Positions 1 through 8,356 of a stretch of DNA of 64,000 nucleotides are shown here, in pieces (position 1 is the stretch's first letter; each line of letters begins with the position of its first letter). The DNA comes from G963666535 sp963666535 (GTDB lineage: Bacteria; Bacillota; Clostridia; Oscillospirales; Oscillospiraceae), in NCBI GenBank assembly GCA_963666535.1, contig OY762913.1:2542001-2606000 (forward strand). The letters run 5' to 3'. Position numbers and translations under genes: made by a program. The notes beneath the pieces are model-generated. The model was not told where the DNA came from. It did no database searches and was given only the letters and a program-made list of their open reading frames with translations.

Positions 1-1
1 G

Positions 2-499
2 CAAGTCCCCTTTCTTGGCGGCTACCTTGTCGTGACCGGTTCCGCTCAACTGTCGGCAACCTTGATTTTGTGCAAGGCGCTAGCGGCCGTGAGCTGTCTG
101 TATTCCCTGAGTCTTTCCACTCCCTTGTACGAAATCATATCCGTCCTCCGCAAAGTTAAGGTGCCTGAACTCATGATTGAACTCATGTTTTTAATTTACC
201 GCTATATTTTTATTCTCAGCAGGGTCTTATCCGCCATGAAAACCGCGGCAGCGGCGCGGTTTGGCTTTTCCGGTTACTCCCCCGCCATGCGCACCGCCGG
301 CGGCATGATGACAAATCTTCTGATTCTCTCCTTCCAAAAGGCCGGCGCTTCTTATGACGCCATGGAATCCCGCTGTTATGACGGGCATTTGAATTTTCTC
401 AGCACCCCAAAGCCCATAAAGACCATTCATTTGCTTTGCGCGGGCGGCTGCATTTTATTCTTGTCCGCGGTCTATATCGCAGGAAGGAGCATCCTATGA
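2..499 (+). CDS. cbiQ: Cobalt ECF transporter transmembrane subunit CbiQ (5' end cut by window)
   Basis: The frame is open from base 2, so the true start lies outside the window. 165 C-terminal residues remain of a family usually 220-260 aa long. CbiQ is the membrane coupling subunit (T component) of the cobalt ECF transporter and links the CbiM/N substrate-binding part to the CbiO ATPases. Visible are hydrophobic spans and the two cytoplasmic coupling segments typical of the family: one ending AAAARFGFSGYS and one reading AMESRCYDG. The stop overlaps the cbiO start (ATGA). CbiM/CbiN would be expected just upstream, outside the window. Identification is supported by motif and context together. 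Confidence 0.9.
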   Translation, partial: QVPFLGGYLVVTGSAQLSATLILCKALAAVSCLYSLSLSTPLYEIISVLRKVKVPELMIELMFLIYRYIFILSRVLSAMKTAAAARFGFSGYSPAMRTAGGMMTNLLILSFQKAGASYDAMESRCYDGHLNFLSTPKPIKTIHLLCAGGCILFLSAVYIAGRSIL

Positions 500-1314
500 C
501 AAACGCCGCTCTTTTGGAGCTGCAACACATATCCTATTGTTATGGGGAAGAGCAGGCAGCGCTTCGAGATGTTTCGGTTTCCATCCACACCGGGGAAAAA
601 ATTGCTCTTCTGGGCAATAACGGCGCGGGGAAATCTACCTTCTTTCTCTGCTGCAACGGTATTCTGAAACCGCAGGAGGGCACCATACGTTTGAACGGGA
701 ACGTCATCACAAGGCGAAAGCCTGACTTAAACGCCTTGCGGAAACAGGTAGGTATTGTGTTTCAAGATCCCGACAATCAGATGATCGCCTCCACGGTGGA
801 GTCTGAAGTTAGTTTTGGCCCCATGAATCTGGGCCTTCCGAAAGAGCAGGTATCAGGTCTGGTAGACCGCGCCCTTCACTCCATGAATTTAGAGCCGCTG
901 CGAAACCGTCCGCCCCACTACCTCAGCGGTGGGGAGAAAAAGCGGGTCAGCATTGCCGACATTCTGATTATGGAACCCAGTCTGATTTTGCTGGACGAGC
1001 CTACCGCCAGTCTGGACTGCGCCCACACCGTGCTGCTGGAAGAAACCCTGGAATCGCTCCATCTTCAAGGCCTTTCCATTTTAGTCTCCACCCATGATGT
1101 GGATTTTGCCTGGCGTTTTGCCGACCGCGTTCTGGTTCTCTCGAAAGGAGAAATGATTGCCGACGCACCCGCCGCCGAGGTGTTTGCCGATTCTGAGCTT
1201 TTGCAAAGAGCCGGACTGCACAAACCTGCCATTTTTGAACTGTCCGAGACCATTGGGCTTGCCCAAATCCCACGAACCATGGAGGAATTGAAATGTCAAA
1301 TCAAGCCATCTTAG
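496..1314 (+). CDS. cbiO: Cobalt ECF transporter ATP-binding protein CbiO
   Basis: A 272-aa ABC ATPase that powers cobalt uptake with CbiQ. Walker A (GNNGAGKST) is at residues 40-48, followed by a Q-loop (VFQDPDNQM), the signature LSGGEKKR, Walker B LILLDEPTASLD and a switch histidine in STHD. I chose the ATG at 496 because it overlaps the cbiQ stop and follows a good ribosome site (AGGAAGGAG, 481-489); an upstream in-frame start would lie deep within cbiQ. The length is normal for CbiO. Its 3' end overlaps cbiK by 22 bases, which argues for one co-translated transcript. Confidence 0.95.
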   Translation: MTNAALLELQHISYCYGEEQAALRDVSVSIHTGEKIALLGNNGAGKSTFFLCCNGILKPQEGTIRLNGNVITRRKPDLNALRKQVGIVFQDPDNQMIASTVESEVSFGPMNLGLPKEQVSGLVDRALHSMNLEPLRNRPPHYLSGGEKKRVSIADILIMEPSLILLDEPTASLDCAHTVLLEETLESLHLQGLSILVSTHDVDFAWRFADRVLVLSKGEMIADAPAAEVFADSELLQRAGLHKPAIFELSETIGLAQIPRTMEELKCQIKPS

Positions 1315-2075
1315 TTGTCAGCTTCGGTACAAGCTATGACGACACCCGCGCCAAAACGATTACAGCCACCGAAGATCACATCAAGAGGCAATTCCCGAAC
1401 CAAACCATTTACTCCGCTTTCACCAGCGGCATGGTTCGCAGTTCCTTAAAAAAGCGCGGAATTGTGATCTCTTCGGTAGAAGAAGCCCTGACCCAAATCA
1501 TCCGGGACGGGATAAAATCCCTTGTGGTTCAGCCCACACATCTGATCTACGGAGACGAGTATGACAAAATGTGCGCCGCGGTTTTGAAGCAGTCCGCGCA
1601 ATTTGAGCGGCTGGTCATCGGGGCGCCCCTGCTGGCGGACTACGACGATATATACCAGGTGCTGACCGCTCTGGACGAAGGCATTCCCCGCGAGCTGGAC
1701 GAGGCTCTCGTGCTTATGGGCCACGGCACCCAGCATTTCAGCAACATGACCTATGCCGCCCTGGACTATTTCGCCAAGGCAAACGGTTTTGAGGACGTGT
1801 TTGTGGGAACGGTAGAGGCTTGGCCCGATTTGGACGAGGTGCGCTCTCAGGTTCTTCGGGAGGGATTTACCCGTGCCGTTTTAACGCCGCTGATGCTGGT
1901 GGCGGGTGACCACGCGCAGAATGATATGGCCGGTGACTCCCCCGAAAGCTGGGTTTCGGCCTTTACCGCCTCAGACATCCAAACGCGCTGTGTGGTACGG
2001 GGGCTTGGCGAATACGAGGCAATCCGCTCGCTTTACTGCGAGCACATTGAGGCGGCGCTTTCCCATGAGGTTTGA
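1293..2075 (+). CDS. cbiK: Sirohydrochlorin cobaltochelatase CbiK
   Basis: A 260-aa class II chelatase that inserts Co2+ into sirohydrochlorin, the first committed step of the anaerobic B12 route. The N-terminus (ILVVSFGTSYDDTR) and two metal/proton-handling histidines are family hallmarks: His144 in MGHGTQH and His207 in VAGDHAQND. The length is that of CbiK rather than the shorter CbiX. GGAGG at 1281-1285 sets the ATG start. The gene overlaps cbiO upstream and cbiD downstream. No signal peptide is visible, so it should be cytoplasmic. Confidence 0.94.
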   Translation: MSNQAILVVSFGTSYDDTRAKTITATEDHIKRQFPNQTIYSAFTSGMVRSSLKKRGIVISSVEEALTQIIRDGIKSLVVQPTHLIYGDEYDKMCAAVLKQSAQFERLVIGAPLLADYDDIYQVLTALDEGIPRELDEALVLMGHGTQHFSNMTYAALDYFAKANGFEDVFVGTVEAWPDLDEVRSQVLREGFTRAVLTPLMLVAGDHAQNDMAGDSPESWVSAFTASDIQTRCVVRGLGEYEAIRSLYCEHIEAALSHEV

Positions 2076-3201
2076 ACACTATATTACCAGCGGTACAAAG
2101 CGGCTTCGCTGCGGGTACACCACCGGCAGCTGCGCGGCGCTGGCCGCCAAGGCCGCCACTTGGATGCTGTTATCAGGCGAGACAGTGGACACTGCTTTTC
2201 TGATTGCGCCCAAGGGTCTGCGGGTCGAGGTCGAGATTTTGGATTCCTCCCGCTGGGAGCAGACGGTTTCCTGTGCCGTTCGGAAGGACGGCGGGGATGA
2301 CTGCGACGCAACCGATGGCGCCATGATTTACGCATCTGTCAGCAAGTGCGGGTGCGACATCACCATTGACGGCGGAGAGGGCGTGGGGCGCGTCACCAAG
2401 AATGGGTTAGACCAGCCGGTGGGTCAAGCTGCGATTAACAGCGTTCCACGGCAGATGATCACCGCTGAGGTGACACGGGTCTGCCAGGAATTTGACTACT
2501 CCGGCGGGATTTCCGTTGTCATTTCCGTTCCTGACGGGGCGGAAATCGGCAAGCGTACCTTCAATCAAAACCTCGGCATCGTGGGGGGCATCTCCATTCT
2601 GGGCTCTAGTGGAATTGTAGAACCGCAAAGCCTGCAGGCCTTACTTGCCAGCATTGAGGTGGAGGTTAAGGTTGCCGCGGCTGAGGGCAACCGAAATCTG
2701 GTCATCACCCCCGGCAATTACGGCGAGGATTTTTTAAAGAGCTTATCCCAGCTTAACCCCATTCCCTATGTGAAATGCTCCAACTTTTTTGGGGATACGC
2801 TGGATTTCGCGGCGGTCAACCACTTCTCCACGGTTCTGGTGGTCGCGCATATGGGAAAGCTGGTGAAGCTTGCAGGCGGCATCATGAACACCCACTCCCG
2901 CTTTGCAGACTGCCGCACCGAATTATTTGCGGTTCATGCCGCACTCTGCGGGGCAGACCACACGTTGGTGGAGGCCCTGATGGCTGCCGCCACCAGCGAC
3001 GCATGCATCCAGCTGTTAGACAGCGCCGGTCTGCGAGACGCCGTTCTTGCGCGGCTGCTCCATAAGATTCAGGAACATTTGGAGCTAAGGGCGGGTGGCG
3101 CGTATACGGTCGGTGCGGTTGCCTTCAGCAATCAATACGGCCTTTTGGGCGCAACGGGTGAGGGACAACGAATCTTGGAAGAGTGGAGGGCTCGCTCATG
3201 A
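2065..3201 (+). CDS. cbiD: Cobalt-precorrin-5B C1-methyltransferase CbiD
   Basis: A 378-aa protein that transfers a methyl group to C1 of the corrin ring in the anaerobic pathway. The family signature GYTTGSC is at residues 17-23, with later glycine-rich segments such as GIVGGISILG. The ATG at 2065 is inside the last codons of cbiK. An in-frame extension to 1906 exists but would run through the cbiK coding region and lacks homology-like sequence, so I reject it. The stop overlaps the cbiL ATG (ATGA). CbiD is not a canonical SAM methyltransferase fold, unlike CbiL/F/H/E nearby. Confidence 0.94.
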   Translation: MRFEHYITSGTKRLRCGYTTGSCAALAAKAATWMLLSGETVDTAFLIAPKGLRVEVEILDSSRWEQTVSCAVRKDGGDDCDATDGAMIYASVSKCGCDITIDGGEGVGRVTKNGLDQPVGQAAINSVPRQMITAEVTRVCQEFDYSGGISVVISVPDGAEIGKRTFNQNLGIVGGISILGSSGIVEPQSLQALLASIEVEVKVAAAEGNRNLVITPGNYGEDFLKSLSQLNPIPYVKCSNFFGDTLDFAAVNHFSTVLVVAHMGKLVKLAGGIMNTHSRFADCRTELFAVHAALCGADHTLVEALMAAATSDACIQLLDSAGLRDAVLARLLHKIQEHLELRAGGAYTVGAVAFSNQYGLLGATGEGQRILEEWRARS

Positions 3202-3887
3202 CGAAAGGAATTTTCTACGGCGTAAGTGTCGGCCCGGGTGACCCAGAGCTGATGACCGTAAAGGCGATCAAAACCATTGAATCCTGCCCCTGTATCGCCA
3301 CCCCCCAAACCGCGGGGGAAAAAATGCTGGCGCTGGATATTGCGGCAAAGGCGGTCAATCTGGAGGGCAAGGAACTCCTTCCCCTTCCCTTTCTCATGGT
3401 ACATGACCGGGCGGCGCTGTCCCAAAACCACCGGGAGCTTGCGGATTTAATTCAAATCAGGCTTGACGCCGGTACCGATGTGGCCATGCTGAATCTGGGG
3501 GATGTTTCGGTTTATTCCACCTTTTCCTATCTCATGGATCTTCTCCTGGCCGAAGGCTATGAGGTGGTAATGATCCCCGGCGTTCCCAGCTTCTGCGCGG
3601 TAGCCGCCAGGCTGCAAACAGGGCTGACCTCCATGCACAAGCCGCTGCATATCATTCCGGCAAGCGGCATGTCCATGGAAGATGCGATTGCCATGCCGGG
3701 CACCAAGGTGCTGATGAAAACGGGCAAGTCCATGCCTGCGGTGAAGCAGGCCATTGCCGCTCATGGGCTTGCCGACAAGACAATGCTGGTTTCCAATTGC
3801 GGTCTGCCAAACGAAAAGGTCTACCGGAATTTTAACGAGGCAGAGGATGACATCAGCTATTTCACCACCATGATTCTAAAGGAGTGA
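3198..3887 (+). CDS. cbiL: Cobalt-precorrin-2 C20-methyltransferase CbiL
   Basis: A 229-aa SAM-dependent tetrapyrrole methylase. It has the family glycine-rich start GVSVGPGDPELMTVKA, an internal GDVSVYSTFSY segment and IPGVPSFCAVA. It methylates C20 of cobalt-factor II/precorrin-2. The ATG at 3198 overlaps the cbiD stop and has GGAGGG at 3185-3190 with a 7-base spacer. CbiL fits better than the paralogues CbiF/CbiH because of the GDPELMT signature and its place just before the other methylases. The exact carbon specificity is inferred from family and context. Confidence 0.9.
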   Translation: MTKGIFYGVSVGPGDPELMTVKAIKTIESCPCIATPQTAGEKMLALDIAAKAVNLEGKELLPLPFLMVHDRAALSQNHRELADLIQIRLDAGTDVAMLNLGDVSVYSTFSYLMDLLLAEGYEVVMIPGVPSFCAVAARLQTGLTSMHKPLHIIPASGMSMEDAIAMPGTKVLMKTGKSMPAVKQAIAAHGLADKTMLVSNCGLPNEKVYRNFNEAEDDISYFTTMILKE

Positions 3888-3891
3888 TTGT

Positions 3892-4656
3892 ATGGTTTAT
3901 TTTGTTGGCGCGGGCTCCGGCGCGGTGGATTTGATCACCGTGCGGGGCGCAAAACTCCTTGGCGAGGCCGATGTCATCATCTATGCAGGCAGTCTTGTCA
4001 ACCCCGAGCTGTTAAGCTATGCAAAACCAGACTGTTCCATTTATGACAGCGCTTACATGACGTTGGAGGATGTGATGGCGGTGATGCAAAAGGCGGAGAC
4101 CGAGGGGCAGCGAATTGTCCGCCTGCACACCGGCGACACCAGTATTTTCAGTGCAATCCGTGAGCAAATGGACGCCTTGTCGGAAGTCGGCATTCGGTAT
4201 CAGGTCGTTCCCGGCGTTTCCAGCTTCTGCGGGGCGGCGGCGGCGCTGCAAGCGGAATATACCCTTCCCGGCGTAAGCCAGACCGTTATCATCTCCCGCA
4301 TGGCGGGTCGTACCCCGGTGCCGGAGCGGGAACAGATTCAAAATCTCGCCAAAATCGGAAGTACGATGGTTCTCTTTCTCTCCTCCTCTCTCCTTCCCCA
4401 GCTGGTGGAAGAACTGCTGGCGGGCGGGGTCTACACCGGGCAAACCCCCGCCGCCATTGTCTATAAAGCCACCTGGCCGGACGAGGCGGTATTCCATTGC
4501 ACGATTTCCACCTTGGTGCAAACTGCAATGGAAAACAACATTACCAAAACCGCCTTGATTACCGTCGGTGACTTTTTAAACGGCGGTTATGAACGCTCCA
4601 AGCTTTATGATCCCACCTTCACCACCGAATTCAGGCAGGCGGATCATGGAAATTAG
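3892..4656 (+). CDS. cbiF: Cobalt-precorrin-4 C11-methyltransferase CbiF
   Basis: A 254-aa tetrapyrrole methylase with N-terminal FVGAGSGAVDLITVRGAKLL, the YAGSLVNPELL segment typical of CbiF/CobM, and HTGDTSIFSAIREQM around the SAM site. It methylates C11 of cobalt-precorrin-4. It starts four bases after cbiL, with GGAG at 3881-3884 as ribosome site. Its end overlaps cbiG by 11 bases. Length and motifs match the family with nothing missing. Confidence 0.93.
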   Translation: MVYFVGAGSGAVDLITVRGAKLLGEADVIIYAGSLVNPELLSYAKPDCSIYDSAYMTLEDVMAVMQKAETEGQRIVRLHTGDTSIFSAIREQMDALSEVGIRYQVVPGVSSFCGAAAALQAEYTLPGVSQTVIISRMAGRTPVPEREQIQNLAKIGSTMVLFLSSSLLPQLVEELLAGGVYTGQTPAAIVYKATWPDEAVFHCTISTLVQTAMENNITKTALITVGDFLNGGYERSKLYDPTFTTEFRQADHGN

Positions 4657-5656
4657 ACTGATTGCGTTCACCCAAAAAGGAGCCGATCTGGGCGAAACCC
4701 TCGCGTTTTCTCTTCAGGAGCAGGCGCACACAGCCGTGCTTGTCCGCGGTTTTGGCCCTGAAAAGGTCCCTTTAAAGCAGTGGACGGCGGAGGCATTTCC
4801 CGCCGCAGACGCGCTCATTTTTATCGGCGCGGCCGGGATTGCCGTGCGCTCGATTGCCCCCCATGTGACCTCTAAAACCTCCGACCCGGCTGTCATTGTG
4901 GTGGACGACTGCGGACGGTTTGCCATCCCCATCCTATCGGGGCATTTGGGTGGCGCTAACGAGCTTGCGGTCACCATTGCAGATCTGCTTCACGCGGTTC
5001 CGGTCATCACCACCGCCACCGACGGGAACGGCGTGTTCGCCGTGGACAGCTGGGCAAAACAGCAGGGACTGGTCATCGTCAATCCCGAACGGATTAAATG
5101 GATTTCCGCCCGGCTGTTGGCGGGAGAAACCATCCGGATGCAAAGCCAATTTCCCATTGCAAATCAGCCGCCAAAGGGCGTGGAACTTACCGAAGGCAAA
5201 GAGTATGACGTTTTGATCTCCATCAAAACCCGCGGCAGAGAAAGCGCGCTTCGACTGGTTCCCTCCGTCTGCGTCCTCGGCGTGGGGTGCCGCAAGGATA
5301 GTTCCGCCGACGCGTTGGAAGCGGCCCTGGATGCACTGCTTCGTAAGGGCAGTATCACATCTGAGTCAATCTGTCGGGCATGCTCCATCGACATGAAAGC
5401 AGCCGAACCGGGCCTGCTGGAATTTTGTGCAAACCATCAGTTTCCCTTCGAAACCTTTGGTGTGCGGCAGTTAAGCCAGGCGCAGGGCAGCTTCACCTCC
5501 TCTGATTTTGTGAAACAAATTACCGGGGTCGACAACGTCTGCGAGCGCAGCGCCGTCTGCGGCTGTCACGGCGGCGGTGAACTGATCTTGAAAAAAAATG
5601 CGGGCAACGGCGTTACCATGGCGCTGGCAACCCCCCGCATAACCCTTTCGTTTTAG
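4646..5656 (+). CDS. cbiG: Cobalt-precorrin-5A hydrolase CbiG
   Basis: A 336-aa enzyme that opens the delta-lactone of cobalt-precorrin-5A and releases acetaldehyde during ring contraction. The N-terminal half has IFIGAAGIAVRSIAPHV and LSGHLGGANELA, both typical of the CbiG N and middle domains. The C-terminal half begins near CVLGVGCRKDSS, typical of the CobE/GbiG C-terminal domain. Thus all three CbiG parts are present in one chain. The ATG at 4646 lies within the end of cbiF; upstream in-frame sequence would only read cbiF DNA in another frame. Confidence 0.93.
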   Translation: MEIRLIAFTQKGADLGETLAFSLQEQAHTAVLVRGFGPEKVPLKQWTAEAFPAADALIFIGAAGIAVRSIAPHVTSKTSDPAVIVVDDCGRFAIPILSGHLGGANELAVTIADLLHAVPVITTATDGNGVFAVDSWAKQQGLVIVNPERIKWISARLLAGETIRMQSQFPIANQPPKGVELTEGKEYDVLISIKTRGRESALRLVPSVCVLGVGCRKDSSADALEAALDALLRKGSITSESICRACSIDMKAAEPGLLEFCANHQFPFETFGVRQLSQAQGSFTSSDFVKQITGVDNVCERSAVCGCHGGGELILKKNAGNGVTMALATPRITLSF

Positions 5657-5666
5657 GAGAATTGCC

Positions 5667-6401
5667 ATGAAAAAGCTCTATGTTGTCGGACTTGGGCCCG
5701 GCGGGGAATCCTATATGACCGGTCAGGCCAAAGCAGCCCTGGCGGAATCCGATCTGATTTGCGGATACAGCGTTTATACCGATCTGGTGTCTCCCCTGTA
5801 TCCGGAAAAGCCCATTCTCACCACACCCATGACACAGGAAATTGAGCGCTGCCGCATGGCACTGCAAGCAGCCGCCGAAGAAAAAACGGTGGCGATGGTT
5901 TGCAGCGGCGACGCCGGCGTATACGGTATGGCCTGTCTCATTTATCAACTTTCTGCCGAATTTCCTCCGGTGGAGATTGAGGTGGTCAGCGGCGTCACCG
6001 CCGCGCTCTCCGGTGCCGCTGTTCTGGGCGCGCCGCTTTCCCACGATTTTGCGGTCATCTCCCTGTCTGATCTTCTGACGCCTTGGGCGCTGATTGAAAA
6101 GCGGCTTGCCCTGGCAGCGGAAGGGGATTTTTGTGTGGCGCTTTACAATCCAGCCAGCAAAAAGCGGGCTGATTACCTCCGCCGCGCCTGCGAAATTTTT
6201 CTGCAATTCAAATCGCCCGAAACCGTATGCGGCTGGGTTCGCAACATCGGGCGGGAGGGGCAGAGTGTTCAAACAACGACCCTTCTGGAATTAAAGGAAG
6301 CGACCTTGGACATGTTCTGCACCGTTTTTATCGGCAACGCCGCCACCCGGATGATCGCAGGCAGCATGGTAACCCCGCGGGGCTATGAGAAAAAGCTATG
6401 A
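5667..6401 (+). CDS. cbiH: Cobalt-factor III / precorrin-3B C17-methyltransferase CbiH
   Basis: A 244-aa SAM-dependent methylase with VVGLGPGGESYMTGQA at the N-terminus, a CSGDAGVYGMA loop and a GVTAALSGAAVLGAPLSHDF segment characteristic of CbiH/CobJ. It catalyses C17 methylation coupled to ring contraction and hands its product to CbiF/CbiG. Ribosome site AGGAGA at 5655-5660. The stop overlaps cbiJ (ATGA). Size is normal for stand-alone CbiH; the larger fused forms seen in some clostridia are not present here. Confidence 0.93.
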   Translation: MKKLYVVGLGPGGESYMTGQAKAALAESDLICGYSVYTDLVSPLYPEKPILTTPMTQEIERCRMALQAAAEEKTVAMVCSGDAGVYGMACLIYQLSAEFPPVEIEVVSGVTAALSGAAVLGAPLSHDFAVISLSDLLTPWALIEKRLALAAEGDFCVALYNPASKKRADYLRRACEIFLQFKSPETVCGWVRNIGREGQSVQTTTLLELKEATLDMFCTVFIGNAATRMIAGSMVTPRGYEKKL

Positions 6402-7144
6402 GGAAGCTTCTGATCTTTGCCGGAACGACGGAAGGGCGCGAGCTTAGCCGCGCCGCTGCGGCATTGGGCTATGCCGTGACCGCTTCGGTTGCAACCGAAT
6501 ACGGCAGAGTGCAGCTTGATGAGCATCCAAACCTGACCGTAACCACCGGGCGAATGGACGCCGACGCCATGGCAAGCTTTCTGAAACAGGGGGACTTTGT
6601 CTCCGTGATTGACGCAACCCATCCCTATGCCGTCGCTGTGAGCGAAAACATTCGATGCGCCTGCGAAGCAACTGGTATCCGGTATCTGCGCCTGCTGCGG
6701 GAGGAGAGCGATCCGGAAGGCTGCACTTATTTTGAACGCCTTGCTGACGCCTGCAAAGCCGCCGACTTGCAGGCGGGGAATATCCTTGCCGCCACCGGGA
6801 GCAAACAGTTGCTCCCCTATTGTAACATCCGCGATTACAAAAGGCGCGTTTTCGTCCGGGTTCTCCCCACGGAGGAGTCCGTTTCTCTGTGCCGGAACGC
6901 GGGCTTTTCACAGGACCACATCATTGCCGCAAAAGGCCCCTTTTCTAAGGAAGAAAACCTTGCGGTCATGAAGGCGCTTCACATTCAAACTCTCATCACA
7001 AAAGACGGGGGTGCTCAGGGCGGTTTTGAGCAAAAAATTGCAGCTGCACAGGAATGCGGCGCAGCAGTTTTCGTCATCAAACGCCCCCGGGAAAACGGTC
7101 TTTCGTACCAGCAGGTACGATCCATATTAAAGGAGGGAATTTAG
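6398..7144 (+). CDS. cbiJ: Cobalt-precorrin-6A reductase CbiJ
   Basis: A 248-aa NAD(P)H-dependent reductase of the CobK/CbiJ family acting on the macrocycle of cobalt-precorrin-6A. The start (LLIFAGTTEGRELSRA) is the dinucleotide-binding signature of the family, followed by VIDATHPYAVAVSENI and, near the C-terminus, TKDGGAQGGFEQKI. All three are standard CbiJ blocks. It overlaps cbiH by four bases and abuts cbiET directly (stop TAG, then ATG). Confidence 0.93.
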   Translation: MRKLLIFAGTTEGRELSRAAAALGYAVTASVATEYGRVQLDEHPNLTVTTGRMDADAMASFLKQGDFVSVIDATHPYAVAVSENIRCACEATGIRYLRLLREESDPEGCTYFERLADACKAADLQAGNILAATGSKQLLPYCNIRDYKRRVFVRVLPTEESVSLCRNAGFSQDHIIAAKGPFSKEENLAVMKALHIQTLITKDGGAQGGFEQKIAAAQECGAAVFVIKRPRENGLSYQQVRSILKEGI

Positions 7145-8356
7145 ATGCGGGTGACCATTCTTGGAATCGGCATGGGCAACCCCGACACCCTGACCTTGGG
7201 AGGACTCCGCGCCCTGGAACGCGCCGACCTTTTCATCGGCGCATCCCGCATCCTTTCCAGCATCCCCCCCTCCTGCCGGGCAGACCGGGTGGCGGCGATC
7301 AGCCCCGCCGAAATCAAGGCTCTGATTGATGCGCACCGCCACTGCAAGGAAATTGCCGTGGTCATGAGCGGCGACATCGGTTTTTACAGTGGAACCGCCC
7401 AGCTGCTCCCCCTGCTGCAGGACTATGAGGTGGAAACCATATGCGGGATCACCACGGTTCAGTATCTGGCGGCCAAGCTCCGTCGCCCCTGGCAGGAGGT
7501 CAAGCTGGTCAGCGCCCATGGCATCGACTGCAACATCCTCGGCTCGGTTTGCTCGGCCCGAGAGGTTTTCTTTCTCACCGGCGGCAAAATTACCCCTGCC
7601 ACCATCATCGAAACGCTGGTTTCCGCCGGTCTGGGAACTGCCGAGGTAACGGTCGGCGGAGCGCTTTCCTATCCTGAGGAACTGATTGTAACGGACTCGG
7701 CCGAGGCATTGCTGAATAGAACATTTCCGCCGCTGTGCGCGGTTTGGATTCGTCGGGAAACCGATTTCCCCAGAAAGCTTGTCTCCGCTGGTCTGCCTGA
7801 CGACGCGTTTTCCCGCGGTCCGGTCCCCATGACCAAGCAGGAGGTGCGGGCCGCCGTTCTGGCAAAGCTTCGGGTCGGCGGACAGGATACGGTCTATGAT
7901 ATCGGCGCGGGTACAGGCTCGGTCAGTGTGGAACTGGCCCTTCTCTCCCCCATGATCCGTGTGTTTTCCATTGAGTGCAGCCCGGAAGCATGTGAGCTGA
8001 TTGCCGAAAATCGCAGGAAATTTGAAACGTTCAATCTGACCTTGGTGAACGGTACCGCGCCCGAAGCGCTTACGCCCCTGCCCGCTCCACAATGCGCCTT
8101 CATCGGCGGCAGCCGGGGAAATATGCGGGATATCTTGTCTTCTCTTGTGGGGAAGAACCCCAGAATACGGGTCGTCATCAGTGCAATCGCGGTGGAAACA
8201 TTGGGGGAAGCGCTGAGCAGCCTGAACGAACTTTCCTTTTCTAACATTGAGATTACCCAGCTGGCCGTCAGCCGCTCCAAACCGGCAGGGAATTACCACC
8301 TTATGACCGGGCAGAACCCCATTTTCCTGCTTTCCGCGGAAGGGGGCAGCGACTGA
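7145..8356 (+). CDS. cbiET: Fused cobalt-precorrin-7 C5-methyltransferase / cobalt-precorrin-6B C15-methyltransferase (CbiET)
   Basis: A 403-aa two-domain protein. Residues 1 to about 200 are a tetrapyrrole methylase (GIGMGNPDTLTLGGLRAL; VVMSGDIGFYSGTA) equivalent to CbiE. Residues from about 215 on form a class I SAM methyltransferase with YDIGAGTGSVS at 251-261, equivalent to CbiT, which also decarboxylates the acetate side chain. Such CbiE-CbiT fusions are equivalent to aerobic CobL. Ribosome site AAAGGAGGG directly precedes the ATG that abuts the cbiJ stop. Its stop overlaps the cbiA ATG by one base. Confidence 0.93.
   Translation: MRVTILGIGMGNPDTLTLGGLRALERADLFIGASRILSSIPPSCRADRVAAISPAEIKALIDAHRHCKEIAVVMSGDIGFYSGTAQLLPLLQDYEVETICGITTVQYLAAKLRRPWQEVKLVSAHGIDCNILGSVCSAREVFFLTGGKITPATIIETLVSAGLGTAEVTVGGALSYPEELIVTDSAEALLNRTFPPLCAVWIRRETDFPRKLVSAGLPDDAFSRGPVPMTKQEVRAAVLAKLRVGGQDTVYDIGAGTGSVSVELALLSPMIRVFSIECSPEACELIAENRRKFETFNLTLVNGTAPEALTPLPAPQCAFIGGSRGNMRDILSSLVGKNPRIRVVISAIAVETLGEALSSLNELSFSNIEITQLAVSRSKPAGNYHLMTGQNPIFLLSAEGGSD

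Noticed and set aside
4012..4521. Long - strand frames opposite the cobalamin genes (for example 169 codons opposite cbiF)
   Set aside because: Typical antisense shadows of GC-rich coding DNA, low-complexity and without ribosome sites; the + strand genes are certain.
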